From Gammaproteobacteria bacterium (lineage in GTDB: Bacteria; Pseudomonadota; Gammaproteobacteria; PIVX01): DNA of 64,000 bases. The stretch is from assembly GCA_003353785.1 (NCBI GenBank), contig PIVX01000001.1, positions 229,693 to 293,692 on the forward strand, in the 5' to 3' direction. The translations under genes were made by a program, and so were the position numbers. Position 1 is the stretch's first letter. Each line of letters begins with the position of its first letter. This document shows positions 1 to 8,619 of the stretch, one piece after another. The notes beneath the pieces were generated by a model. That model saw only the letters and a list, made by a program, of their open reading frames with translations, was not told where the DNA came from and searched no databases.

Positions 1-292
1 GATACAGGTAAATATCCAATTAGGTGGAGAATTCACTCAAAAACAAATAGTACTTATAAAACAATTTTACCTCAACAAACATTAGATTTAGACTCTGAAG
101 AAATAATTGATCTTAAACAACTAAATAGTAAAGAAAGATATCTTGGTTGAAACTCAAATAGGAAAAATTTATCATGTTCCTAATTAGTCAATAAATGCTA
201 ATTTTAACTTAGAGCTTAATAATGATCTAGATTTATTATCTCTAGCTCAAGAAACAAAAAAAAATCATCCCATACAAATAATTGGTCAATAG
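1..292 (+). pseudogene. decayed coding sequence, unrecognised
   Basis: Reading from base 1, one frame is open for 49 codons to a TGA at 148-150. The frame beginning at base 152 then continues in the same style (T-Q-I-G-K-I-Y-H-V-P-N) with an internal TAG at 182-184 and ends at a TAG at 290-292. This looks like the 3' part of a gene broken by a frameshift and stop; its 5' part lies outside the window. I do not recognise the family. Basis: frames read directly; the pseudogene call is inference. Confidence 0.45.
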
Positions 293-575
293 TTACTCAT
301 CTTGCAGGTATAGATTTAAAAAAATATAATGACTGGCTTAGTTACCTGGCACTAAAATAACCAGATATGAGCTCAAGCCAATAAAATAGTGTATTACAAT
401 AAGAGATTCTTACGAATAATTTGAACAAGTTGCAAGCACAATCCCGTTAGTTTAGTGGCAGGATTACGCTCATATTTTGTTCAAAACATTCTAGAACAGA
501 TCCAGAATATAAAGCATAAAAAATCCAAACCCTTACAAATATTATCAAACTTACCTAAATATCTAAAATCTTAAC
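293..575. other. intergenic remnant with a diverged repeat
   Basis: No intact gene. Bases 421 to about 462 match, in inverted orientation, bases 44191-44232 near the MATE gene. The two share an uninterrupted 18-base core (caatcccgttagtttagt) with further matches on both sides. The tail up to about 572 is an open frame ending in Q-I-L-S-N-L-P-K-Y-L-K-S with no credible start, so this is probably another piece of a decayed gene. Confidence 0.4.
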
Positions 576-2015
576 TTATTTCTTAATAGACTTCATTCTA
601 TCAAGACCTATTTCTTCACCAATCCACCAACTCTTTAATAAAGAAATAACCGGCAAACTAATTTTACTGTTTAGATTTACTTTACGACCGTTGAAATATT
701 TAGGATTGTTTCCAAGAATCTTTATTTGAAAAACAGTCTTCGTATCTTCATTTTTAGCATTGACCGAAATATCTTGAAAAATAAAATTTCCCCAATATCC
801 TGGTGGCAATTTAATATAGTTAGCAATATTAGTCAACATAGTCTTATCTAAAGGGTTATATTGTATTACACCTCCATTAGATGTAGATTGAATACGGCTA
901 TTAAAGATCTTAATTTTATTATTATCATACCCCAAATCTAACCATCCTGAAATTTTTCCTTTGACCGATAAACCATCTATCTTAGCAATTTCTGCTAGTT
1001 TATTTAAATCTATTTCTTTTATTGTAACTTTTATATTAGATTTATTTGATAAATCTACATCAGTGGGATCTATTGATATATGTCCATCGGCTAATTTCAT
1101 TTCAGCTTTTTTAATCTTAACTAGATCTTTTATACTATCTTGATAGATCAATTCTAATTTAATATCTGAGGCATTAATTGGCTCACCAGTATTACCAACT
1201 ATTATATTTGAATAAATCCATAATTCATTATTCTGCAACTTAATAGTATTTTGTAAATTAATATCATCTATCTTCATGCTATCAAATATTGCCTTTCCAT
1301 GAGTAAATTTTGTTAGTAAATTTGTCGCTAGATTTTTTTTAGTTTTACCCTCAAAATGGAGTTTACCAGATATTATTTCGAATGGCTTTTTAAAAGATGA
1401 CTTGTGTAAATCAAGCTGTATTTCATTAAAAGTGCCTTGATATGTCAACGAATTATCAAATATCTTAAACTCCATTATCATGTTTACATTACTTAATAAT
1501 ATATCATTTTCAGAAAATTTAAGCTCTCCATTCATCTCCATATCTGCCTGTTCAGAACCAATTATCAACTTACCACCCATCTCTACCATAGCTCTATAAT
1601 TACAATATTGAATATCTATTAAAGAACTATTAAAAGAAAGCCTGTCCAATCCAATACCAAACATTTTACTTAACGGCAATATAATTTCATCATTTTCATT
1701 TATTTTACCCTGGCCAGAATTTTGAGAACTATATTTAAAATTGAAATTATCAATAAAAACTGAATAATTCCATGTAGAAAAATCAACTTTTATAGTGAGA
1801 TCTGAAATTTTTAAACTAAGCTTATTTTTATCATTATTTTTTTCAATATTAAATTCTTGAAAAGATAACCCATCGGTATTCCACGACAATGATAATTTAC
1901 TAACTGCAAACCCTTCTCTTTGGAAAGCTTTAGTAATAGCAAATCCTGTGATCTGATCTGCGAAATAAATCACACAAATCACTAATAGAAAAATTGCAAA
2001 TAAAATTTTTTTCAT
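576..2015 (-). CDS. ydbH: YdbH-like (AsmA-superfamily) periplasmic-spanning protein
   Basis: A 479-residue protein with an N-terminal signal anchor (M-K-K-I-L-F-A-I-F-L-L, residues 1-25) and a long beta-rich body with no cysteine-rich or enzymatic motif. The C-terminal part, with G-L-S-V-K-G-K-I-S-G-W-L-D-L followed by G-G-V-I-Q-Y-N-P, resembles the C-terminal domain of E. coli YdbH. That is an AsmA/TamB-type protein which, with YhdP and TamB, is linked to phospholipid movement between the inner and outer membranes. It is shorter than E. coli YdbH (about 880 residues), so the family call rests on the C-terminal half. The usual ynbE/ydbL partners are not next to it. Start ATG at 2013-2015; the next gene upstream is 21 bases away on the same strand. 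Confidence 0.6.
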   Translation of the reverse strand: MKKILFAIFLLVICVIYFADQITGFAITKAFQREGFAVSKLSLSWNTDGLSFQEFNIEKNNDKNKLSLKISDLTIKVDFSTWNYSVFIDNFNFKYSSQNSGQGKINENDEIILPLSKMFGIGLDRLSFNSSLIDIQYCNYRAMVEMGGKLIIGSEQADMEMNGELKFSENDILLSNVNMIMEFKIFDNSLTYQGTFNEIQLDLHKSSFKKPFEIISGKLHFEGKTKKNLATNLLTKFTHGKAIFDSMKIDDINLQNTIKLQNNELWIYSNIIVGNTGEPINASDIKLELIYQDSIKDLVKIKKAEMKLADGHISIDPTDVDLSNKSNIKVTIKEIDLNKLAEIAKIDGLSVKGKISGWLDLGYDNNKIKIFNSRIQSTSNGGVIQYNPLDKTMLTNIANYIKLPPGYWGNFIFQDISVNAKNEDTKTVFQIKILGNNPKYFNGRKVNLNSKISLPVISLLKSWWIGEEIGLDRMKSIKK

Positions 2016-2036
2016 TGAATATCTATTTTTTTATAA

Positions 2037-2411
2037 CTACTCATAGCCCTCACGATCTTCGTCCCAATCACTTGGTTCCACCTCTACCAGTTCAATTGAT
2101 GGTGATAATTCAATATATTCTCCTGGTGCTGCACCTATTTCTCTAGATCTTATTCTATGATCATCTTCAATTTTTTGAGATAAATCACCATCATTTTTTT
2201 GAAAATCTTCATTAAATTTTTCTGCATCATCACCATCATCATTTGCAAGTAATAATACATTATCAAATTCCAAATATCTACCAAGAACAATAACATCCAC
2301 TTCAGTTAAAATTGCCGGCTCTAACAATTTACATGAAATATCGTATTTTGCAAAAATAGCATTACAAACTAACAACAAACAAAGAGCACTTATAAATTTT
2401 GTTACTAACAT
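2037..2411 (-). CDS. small secreted acidic protein, unrecognised
   Basis: 124 residues. It starts with a clear signal peptide (residues 1-21, hydrophobic L-C-L-L-L-V-C core, likely cleavage after A-I-F-A). The mature part is strongly acidic: D-D-G-D-D-A-E around residue 60 and a C-terminal tail rich in E and D. There is one Cys early in the mature chain and no motif I recognise. It lies 21 bases upstream of the YdbH-like gene on the same strand, so the two may be co-transcribed; the YnbE/YdbL partners of E. coli YdbH do not resemble it. Function unknown. Confidence 0.6.
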   Translation of the reverse strand: MLVTKFISALCLLLVCNAIFAKYDISCKLLEPAILTEVDVIVLGRYLEFDNVLLLANDDGDDAEKFNEDFQKNDGDLSQKIEDDHRIRSREIGAAPGEYIELSPSIELVEVEPSDWDEDREGYE

Positions 2412-2530
2412 AATTAAAAAATTAGCATATTTATGACATCAATAGTAAAATTAGCATAATATTTATTTTTTGTACAAATATCTTGTGAATACGAAGCTTT
2501 AGAATCAAAGACGAACGAAGGAGAGTAGCA

Positions 2531-2914
2531 ATGAAATTTAGTTATACTATTATATATGTCAAAAATGTACCAGAAACTATTGATTTTTACCAGAAAGCAT
2601 TTAAACTTAAGTTAGGTTTTATTCACGACTCTCAACAATATGCTGAACTAGATACGGGTAATACCAAATTAGCCTTTGCCTCAGAAGAGCTAGCAAAATC
2701 AAATGGTGTTGATTTTGAATTAAATACTACAGAAAAACTATCGCCTTGTTTTGAAATAGCTCTAACTAGTGAAGACGTTGAAAATGATTTTGATTTTGCT
2801 TGTCAACATGGAGCAACTGTTATTAAAAAACCAACAAAAAAGCCCTGGGGACAATTAGTTGGTTATGTAAAAGATGTAAATGGAATTATTATTGAAATTT
2901 GTAGTCCAGTATAA
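2531..2914 (+). CDS. VOC (glyoxalase/bleomycin-resistance fold) family protein
   Basis: 127 residues, the size of a single-chain VOC protein. The two beta-alpha-beta-beta-beta modules can be followed: residues 1-50 (F-S-Y-T-I-I-Y-V-K-N-V, then F-Y-Q-K-A-F ... L-G-F) and residues 72-125 (C-F-E-I-A-L, then W-G-Q-L-V-G-Y-V-K-D-V-N-G-I-I-I-E-I). The ending D-x-N-G-x-x-x-E-I with a metal-ligand-like Glu is typical. Members include glyoxalases, dioxygenases and antibiotic-binding proteins; the substrate cannot be told from sequence. A strong Shine-Dalgarno (aaggaga) precedes the ATG. It is transcribed divergently from the secreted protein at 2411. Confidence 0.8.
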   Translation: MKFSYTIIYVKNVPETIDFYQKAFKLKLGFIHDSQQYAELDTGNTKLAFASEELAKSNGVDFELNTTEKLSPCFEIALTSEDVENDFDFACQHGATVIKKPTKKPWGQLVGYVKDVNGIIIEICSPV

Positions 2915-2953
2915 TAAAAAAATTGTTTAAAATAATCGTCGACTAAATATAAC

Positions 2954-4360
2954 TTATAACATATTTTTTAGAATCGTAGTAAGATCAAGTTCCATTCCTG
3001 GTTTACTCTTTATATCAAGTCTCAAATATGGTTCTTCTACATTTCGTTGATATTTCACATTCTCAAGATCAGCTTTAGCCATAACAATATCCCCTATTTT
3101 CTTTTCTAAATTTGTACGCACTAGGTTATTCGCTTCTTCATCACCTCTATTCATTTTTTCAGCACCTGTGTTAATATCGTTAACTAAATCATCATATTCT
3201 TTTTGAAATTCAACATATTTACCTTCTTTCTCTTTTCTCTTACGTCTATAATGGATATAGCATGCTGCTGCTATCCCAATGACACATACTGCAGCTATTC
3301 CTCCTGAGAGCATAGCTGCACCTGTTATAGTTAATGCACCAACAATAGTTGCACCAGTTATCAGTGCACCAGCAAGTACCGATACGGCACCAGTCAAGCT
3401 TACCATACCTATCCGACTATCTATTACATTTTTAAAAATTTTACCCATTGCTGTGGCCCTAGCAACCTCAGTAGAGTGCCTTAAACGATCCTCCATAATA
3501 CTATTTAAAGTACTAGTATACTGTTGAAAAGCATGCGTAATACCTAATAGATTTTTACTATATTCATCAGAAACAGAATCATCAGTAGTTACAAATTCCA
3601 CCTCTTTTCTATTTTGTTCATAAGCAGTTCCTAAATCAGTTGTTGAATATTTACTACGAGGATATATATAAGATCCTTTATTGCGCTCATAAGTTTCATT
3701 CCACATATATAGTGAACCTGCATTATTATTTATATCGTTCATCAGACTATGTCTAACCATATCACTAGCTAGTCCTCTTGTTGTTGTTCTTTTACCTGTC
3801 ATAGTCCTTTTAGCAAACATGTGTTTCTGTGGTTCTTTTACAAATTCTAAGATTAAACCTTGTAAATCACCAAGATGATCAAAAGAATCTTCCCTTAAAT
3901 TAAGAAATTGGTGGCCTCCTTGCAGATGTTTACCAAAACCCTTATGTTTTAGGGTTAGTTCAGTCTCAAAAGTTGAAGAAATAGCTGCTACTTTAATTAA
4001 TTTAAGTTCATCAAGTATTTTGTCATTTTCATAACTATCGCTATCAAATATCGCTGGCCGATCTTTCTGCTGAACCTCTACACAACGTTCTGGTAAAAGC
4101 CCATATTCATCTAATGCCTCACGCTCTATTGCATTTAATTCTGTAGAATTCTTATACTTCTCCTTAATATGCTTAACTATAATACCTCCTATATAATGTT
4201 TAAACAAATAATTCAGGTATTCATTAGCTTGCTTATAACAACGATTTTCGTCTTCATTCCATCCTAATAGTTTTCCTAGATCCTCATCAACTTCAAATCT
4301 AAAATATTGATTATAAAGATCCATTGCCACATTTTCTACATTTCTATTCTTGGCGGGCAT
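2954..4360 (-). CDS. unrecognised 468-aa protein with a C-terminal membrane hairpin
   Basis: The N-terminal 310 residues are soluble and charged, without a signal peptide. Residues about 315-370 form a long Gly/Ala/Val-rich hydrophobic stretch long enough for two membrane passes (V-S-L-T-G-A-V-S-V-L-A-G-A onward), followed by a basic cluster R-R-K-R-K-E-K. A charged tail of about 97 residues follows. The architecture resembles secreted effectors that insert a hydrophobic hairpin in host membranes, but no family is recognisable, so that is only inference. It stands alone, convergent with the VOC gene, with a 286-base gap upstream. ATG start at 4358-4360. Confidence 0.55.
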   Translation of the reverse strand: MPAKNRNVENVAMDLYNQYFRFEVDEDLGKLLGWNEDENRCYKQANEYLNYLFKHYIGGIIVKHIKEKYKNSTELNAIEREALDEYGLLPERCVEVQQKDRPAIFDSDSYENDKILDELKLIKVAAISSTFETELTLKHKGFGKHLQGGHQFLNLREDSFDHLGDLQGLILEFVKEPQKHMFAKRTMTGKRTTTRGLASDMVRHSLMNDINNNAGSLYMWNETYERNKGSYIYPRSKYSTTDLGTAYEQNRKEVEFVTTDDSVSDEYSKNLLGITHAFQQYTSTLNSIMEDRLRHSTEVARATAMGKIFKNVIDSRIGMVSLTGAVSVLAGALITGATIVGALTITGAAMLSGGIAAVCVIGIAAACYIHYRRKRKEKEGKYVEFQKEYDDLVNDINTGAEKMNRGDEEANNLVRTNLEKKIGDIVMAKADLENVKYQRNVEEPYLRLDIKSKPGMELDLTTILKNML

Positions 4361-4646
4361 AATAATACCTTCTGCAGATAATTAGTAAAATAAACTAAAA
4401 ACATTTCTAACAAAATGTCATATTAGAGTATAGTAATCCCTTGTAAAATAGGTAGAACCATTAATAATTTACCACTAGGTATTGGCAAATATTATGTAAT
4501 ATTGTATGAAAAATATCATTATGGTTTATAATTATAAACTAGAATTGACATCCTCACCAAGCTTTTGGCATGTGAGCCTGAAATAAATATGCCAACATTC
4601 GTCCAATAAAATGACAGAAGATTAATTTAGAATACAAATATTGTCT
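4361..4646. promoter_or_regulatory. upstream region of the 468-aa gene with small AT palindromes
   Basis: Contains a perfect 16-base palindrome at 4524-4539 (gtttataattataaac) and the string ttgacatcctcacc at 4555-4568. Palindromes of this size in AT-rich DNA can arise by chance. No gene seen. Confidence 0.25.
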
Positions 4647-5207
4647 CTAAAGAATATTACAGTAATCCCAAATGCTACTATTTGCTTCAATACTACTGGA
4701 GTGTTCGATACGTATATTTTTTATTTTATCATCACCGCATCCAGTAATATTTAACTTAATTTGCACAAAACTATTGCCAGACAGTAGATTATTGCTGTCA
4801 TTTTGACCGAATAAAATATCGCTAGTTTGAATTAATTTCGTATTATTAGTAGAACTGAAATAAGCAGTATTGTTAAAATTTCCATGCATGGTTTCTGTTA
4901 CAAAATCGTTTCGTGATTGAGCTGCTGCGTCAGATACTTGGTATACATTATAGTCTGATGGAATATTTACGGTTCTAGTAAGAGTTAATTTATCAAAATC
5001 TTTAGTAGAATTATTATATGTACTAGACGGTATATCAATGGTTACACTAGTTCCATCATTTTCAGACATAGATAATTTTCTAAATTCAACTTTAACTTTA
5101 ATATCCTGTGAAGACTTGCTAGTTATGTTAATTGTAACTGGTATCTCAACAGCAAGAACTGGTAATGCTACAAAAATGTTAACTAATATACAAACTAAAA
5201 ATTTCAT
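4647..5207 (-). CDS. secreted beta-rich protein, unrecognised
   Basis: 186 residues. The signal peptide is residues 1-19 (M-K-F-L-V-C-I-L-V ... V-L-A). The mature chain has alternating hydrophobic/polar strands beginning V-E-I-P-V-T-I-N-I-T, many Asn/Ser/Thr and two Cys in the last 40 residues that could form a disulfide. This composition would fit a small pilin-like or surface beta-sandwich protein, and a PapD-like chaperone is encoded at 46.5 kb, but no donor-strand motif can be claimed and there is no usher nearby. It stands alone on the minus strand. Function unknown; export is well supported. Confidence 0.6.
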   Translation of the reverse strand: MKFLVCILVNIFVALPVLAVEIPVTINITSKSSQDIKVKVEFRKLSMSENDGTSVTIDIPSSTYNNSTKDFDKLTLTRTVNIPSDYNVYQVSDAAAQSRNDFVTETMHGNFNNTAYFSSTNNTKLIQTSDILFGQNDSNNLLSGNSFVQIKLNITGCGDDKIKNIRIEHSSSIEANSSIWDYCNIL

Positions 5208-5594
5208 AATGAATTTCCTTAAATGAAAGAATTATAGATATCATGATTACTAGCTCATTTGCAATAAGTATTTTAAAAAAGAGCTATTAATGGCAAAAAT
5301 ATAAATATTTTATTCAATAATTCTCCCCAAGACCACAATCAGTAGAGTTAAGAAACAAAGCTATTTACATAATTTGTAACTAGAACTAGACTCAATTTAA
5401 AGCAATAAATTTTTGAACAAACATGGAACGCTATTGAATTGACCAAAACTGTCATAAGGGGAAATTCTTTGACTAGTAAGAGAATCATTTTTGTTTGTTA
5501 GATCCCTAGATAACGAACTATAGAGCGGAATGCCTATAGAAGTTAACATATGTACAAATGTAAGCAAGTAAAGTAATTTAGGATCATAGCTAAA
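5208..5594. other. 387-base intergenic region
   Basis: No intact ORF, tRNA, hairpin terminator or repeat that I can support. Short open stretches occur (for example around 5410-5500) but without start codon or recognisable product. It separates the accessory genes from the radA block. Confidence 0.5.
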
Positions 5595-6935
5595 TCACAT
5601 CCTAAAGACATTAATAGCTTCTAAAATTGTATCCACTAGTGTCACTTCTAATCCTGGAATATCGTTCTTTGGTTTATTCTTCTTAGGGATAATTGCTAAT
5701 TCAAAACCAACCTTCGCTGCTTCTTGTAACCGCTCTTGCCCATGCTGAATCGGCCTAATTTCACCAGATAAACCAAGCTCTCCTAAAATAATAGCTTTTC
5801 TTTTTATAGATACTCCTTTTAAGCTAGAATATATCGCTAAAGCAATAGCTAAATCAGCTGCGGTTTCATTTATCTTAATACCACCAACAACATTTATATA
5901 CACATCATGTTGGCTAGTAACAACACTTGCATGCCTATTCAAAATAGCAAGCAACATAGAGATCCTGTTATGATCAACCCCAACACAAACTCTTCTTGGA
6001 TTACTAAGCTGACTTTGATCTACTAATGCTTGTAGCTCAACTAAAATTGTCCTACTTCCTTCCCAAACTGCAGTTATCATGGTGCCAAACTTACCTTGAA
6101 TAAACTGCGATAGAAAAATTGCCGATGGATTATTAACCGCTTGTAAACCTTGCTCAGTCATTGCAAACACTCCAAGTTCATTTGCAGGCCCAAATCTATT
6201 TTTTGTAGTCCTAAGTAATCTATATCGACTATTATCAGATCCTTCAAAGTACAAAACAGTATCTACCATATGCTCAAGAACTCTAGGTCCTGCAATACTA
6301 CCATCTTTAGTGACATGACCAACAATGAATAATGTCACTAACTTAGTCTTAGCAAACTGAATAAGTTTTGAAGCACATTCCCTAACCTGACTAACACTAC
6401 CTGGAGCCGAAGTTAAATCAGTTGAAAAAATAGTTTGAATAGAATCAATAACCACTACACTTGGCTTAATTTTTTCAAAATTAATAATGATATCATTCAA
6501 TGCAGTAGCAGATAAAATATATTGTTCACCACTTTGCATAGATATGCGTGATGCACGTAATGACACCTGAGACAAAGATTCTTCACCAGAAACATATAAT
6601 ACTTTATTGGTTACAGATAAATTACCAAGAACCTGAGTTAACAATGTTGACTTGCCAATCCCTGGATCACCCCCGATTAATATCGCCATTCCAGGGAAAA
6701 TACCACCACCAAGAACTCTATCAAACTCAGATAAATTTGTAGTAATTGGACGAGAAGAATGAATTGCTTTAATCTCTGATAATTTAGATATAGAATAATC
6801 CGTCTTAGATTTAGTACGAGCAACAATAATAGATTCGGTTAGTGAATTCCAGCTAGAACAATTACTACATTGACCAGACCATTTAGAAAAATTATCTCCG
6901 CACTCTTGGCAAACAAAAGCTGTCTTTCGATTCAT
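5595..6935 (-). CDS. radA: DNA repair protein RadA (Sms)
   Basis: 446 residues, normal length. An N-terminal C4 zinc finger is visible (C9-x2-C12-x10-C23-x2-C26), then a RecA-like ATPase with Walker A G-G-D-P-G-I-G-K-S-T near residue 90, and the RadA-specific K-N-R-F-G motif near residue 245. A Lon-protease-like C-terminal domain follows (G-G-I-K-I-N-E-T-A-A-D-L from about residue 348). RadA is a hexameric helicase that promotes branch migration during recombinational repair. It is last in the minus-strand block rpsF to radA, 34 bases after the lipoprotein gene. ATG start. Confidence 0.97.
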   Translation of the reverse strand: MNRKTAFVCQECGDNFSKWSGQCSNCSSWNSLTESIIVARTKSKTDYSISKLSEIKAIHSSRPITTNLSEFDRVLGGGIFPGMAILIGGDPGIGKSTLLTQVLGNLSVTNKVLYVSGEESLSQVSLRASRISMQSGEQYILSATALNDIIINFEKIKPSVVVIDSIQTIFSTDLTSAPGSVSQVRECASKLIQFAKTKLVTLFIVGHVTKDGSIAGPRVLEHMVDTVLYFEGSDNSRYRLLRTTKNRFGPANELGVFAMTEQGLQAVNNPSAIFLSQFIQGKFGTMITAVWEGSRTILVELQALVDQSQLSNPRRVCVGVDHNRISMLLAILNRHASVVTSQHDVYINVVGGIKINETAADLAIALAIYSSLKGVSIKRKAIILGELGLSGEIRPIQHGQERLQEAAKVGFELAIIPKKNKPKNDIPGLEVTLVDTILEAINVFRM

Positions 6936-6969
6936 TATTTTTTACTCGCAGAGAATTTTATTCTTCTAA

Positions 6970-7431
6970 CTAATCAATTATCTTCCAACTTCCATCATCC
7001 ATTCTACAAGCAGTACCATAAATCTTTTCGGTAGTGCCCCCTATCATAGCTTCAGTAGTAAACTCACGACACGGTTGAGTTGTTCTATTTACTGCTTTAG
7101 TATAAGTCTTGGTAGGAGTTACGGTATATCTTGAACCTGTATCAGGATTTCTCCACCTCCTAGAACGACCTGTTCTAGTATTCTCAAGGGTTCTGCTAAC
7201 TTGCCTTCTATCAGTCTTATCTATACTGGAACCAATACGCCCCCCTACAAAAGAACCGATGAGTATTCCAACAACCGTAGTAACAGCTCTAGTTGTTCCA
7301 TCACCTATTGTATTGCCTAATACACCACCAACTACTCCGCCGGTAATAACTCCTGATTGTTCATTATCTAAATTTGTACACCCTGTCAGCAATAACAATA
7401 AAGTAGCAACTAATACCCTAACAATCATCAC
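6970..7431 (-). CDS. 17-kDa-surface-antigen-like lipoprotein with glycine zipper
   Basis: 153 residues with a lipoprotein signal peptide and lipobox L-T-G-C (lipidated Cys18). Residues about 28-70 are a glycine-zipper segment (G-V-I-T-G-G-V-V-G-G-V-L-G-N, then G-S-F-V-G-G-R-I-G). The C-terminal part, P-C-R-E-F-T-T-E ending C-R-M-D-D-G-S-W-K-I-I, matches the pattern of the Rickettsia 17-kDa antigen family found in many proteobacteria. Probably an outer-membrane lipoprotein of structural or unknown role; two C-terminal Cys may pair. It lies between alr and radA. Confidence 0.8.
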   Translation of the reverse strand: MMIVRVLVATLLLLLTGCTNLDNEQSGVITGGVVGGVLGNTIGDGTTRAVTTVVGILIGSFVGGRIGSSIDKTDRRQVSRTLENTRTGRSRRWRNPDTGSRYTVTPTKTYTKAVNRTTQPCREFTTEAMIGGTTEKIYGTACRMDDGSWKIID

Positions 7432-7557
7432 ACACCCTTTTTAATTCATTAAATTGTTATTATGTATAGGCAGTTCATAATAATCAAGTACAGAAACACC
7501 CTAAAAAACTAAATCAACAAGTTTACTAGATAAATTCACAGCACTATAAGACATTTC

Positions 7558-8607
7558 TTATCTTATATTGCACAATAGCTCATATGGACTTCTTCCAGCA
7601 TGTTGAGATATCATCTCTATAGGCAAATCATTTCCCCAAAATATAACTTTATCATTTACCTTAGGATCTGCTATTTTAGACAAATCAACTGCTATTTTCT
7701 CCATAGAAGTAATACCCAAAGTAACTGTCCTAAAACCAGCCACCATCACCGGCGCCCCACTAGCAACTCGAGGATAACCATCTCCATAACCCACAGGTAC
7801 AATACCCACCAACATATCTGCTTGGCATTGATAAGTTGCTCCATATCCAATATATTCTCCTTGTTTACACTCCTTCATTGATATTATCCAACTGTTGAAA
7901 TCCATAACAGGTTTTAACGACAATTCATTAACCAAATTATTTTTACTAACTGGAGACACTCCGTACAACATTAAGCCAGGCCTAACCCAATCATTAGTAT
8001 GATCCCAACCAACAATTCCGGCACTATTTGACATACTGACTGGCAATGAATATCTATTAACAATAAACATAAATTTATCAAACTGCTCTTGCGTAAAAGA
8101 TTTGTGTATCTCATTAGCAGAATGCCAATGCGTCATTAACAATTCAATTTCTGCTTTTTTAATTTTACTAAGCATATTTATCGCGCTATCAGCACAATCC
8201 ATGGTAAATCCTAGTCTGTTCATTCCAGAATCTATTTTCAACCAAATATTTAATGATTTTGGCAAAGTTATCCTTTTTAAAATTTTTATTTGTAAAAAAT
8301 CATGAATAACCGTTGTTAAATCATATTCCAAACAGGCTTGTAATTCACGTTGGCTGGTGAATCCATTAAGTACAACTATCTTTTTAGTATAACCAAGCTC
8401 CCGTAAATGAATAGCCTCTTGGAAGTCTGAAACTCCAAGCCCCTCACATTCTTTTAGCGCAGGGTAAACTCTACTTATAGAATGGCCATAAGCATTAGAT
8501 TTTACTATTCCTAAAATTTTACTACCTGAACTTAATCTTCTGGTGATATCTAAATTGTGTCTCATAGCTTGGAGATCGATATCAATTAAATATCTTCGAA
8601 AATTCAT
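7558..8607 (-). CDS. alr: alanine racemase
   Basis: 349 residues. It makes D-alanine for peptidoglycan with pyridoxal phosphate. The PLP-binding Lys36 lies in I-V-K-S-N-A-Y-G-H. The TIM-barrel Arg/His segments follow (W-L-K-I-D-S-G-M-N-R-L-G-F near residue 125). The second-domain catalytic Tyr is in I-G-Y-G-A-T-Y near residue 250, with V-G-Y-G-D-G-Y-P-R after it. It follows dnaB by 12 bases on the same strand, a usual gammaproteobacterial neighbour. The last residues (S-P-Y-E-L-L-C-N-I) show the protein is complete. Presence implies a peptidoglycan-making cell. Confidence 0.97.
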   Translation of the reverse strand: MNFRRYLIDIDLQAMRHNLDITRRLSSGSKILGIVKSNAYGHSISRVYPALKECEGLGVSDFQEAIHLRELGYTKKIVVLNGFTSQRELQACLEYDLTTVIHDFLQIKILKRITLPKSLNIWLKIDSGMNRLGFTMDCADSAINMLSKIKKAEIELLMTHWHSANEIHKSFTQEQFDKFMFIVNRYSLPVSMSNSAGIVGWDHTNDWVRPGLMLYGVSPVSKNNLVNELSLKPVMDFNSWIISMKECKQGEYIGYGATYQCQADMLVGIVPVGYGDGYPRVASGAPVMVAGFRTVTLGITSMEKIAVDLSKIADPKVNDKVIFWGNDLPIEMISQHAGRSPYELLCNIR

Positions 8608-8619
8608 AAACTACTCTTG

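Noticed and set aside
4546..4600. String ttgacatcctcacc resembling the terminal sequence of IS200/IS605 elements
   Set aside because: There is no matching partner end and no transposase frame nearby; too short to support.
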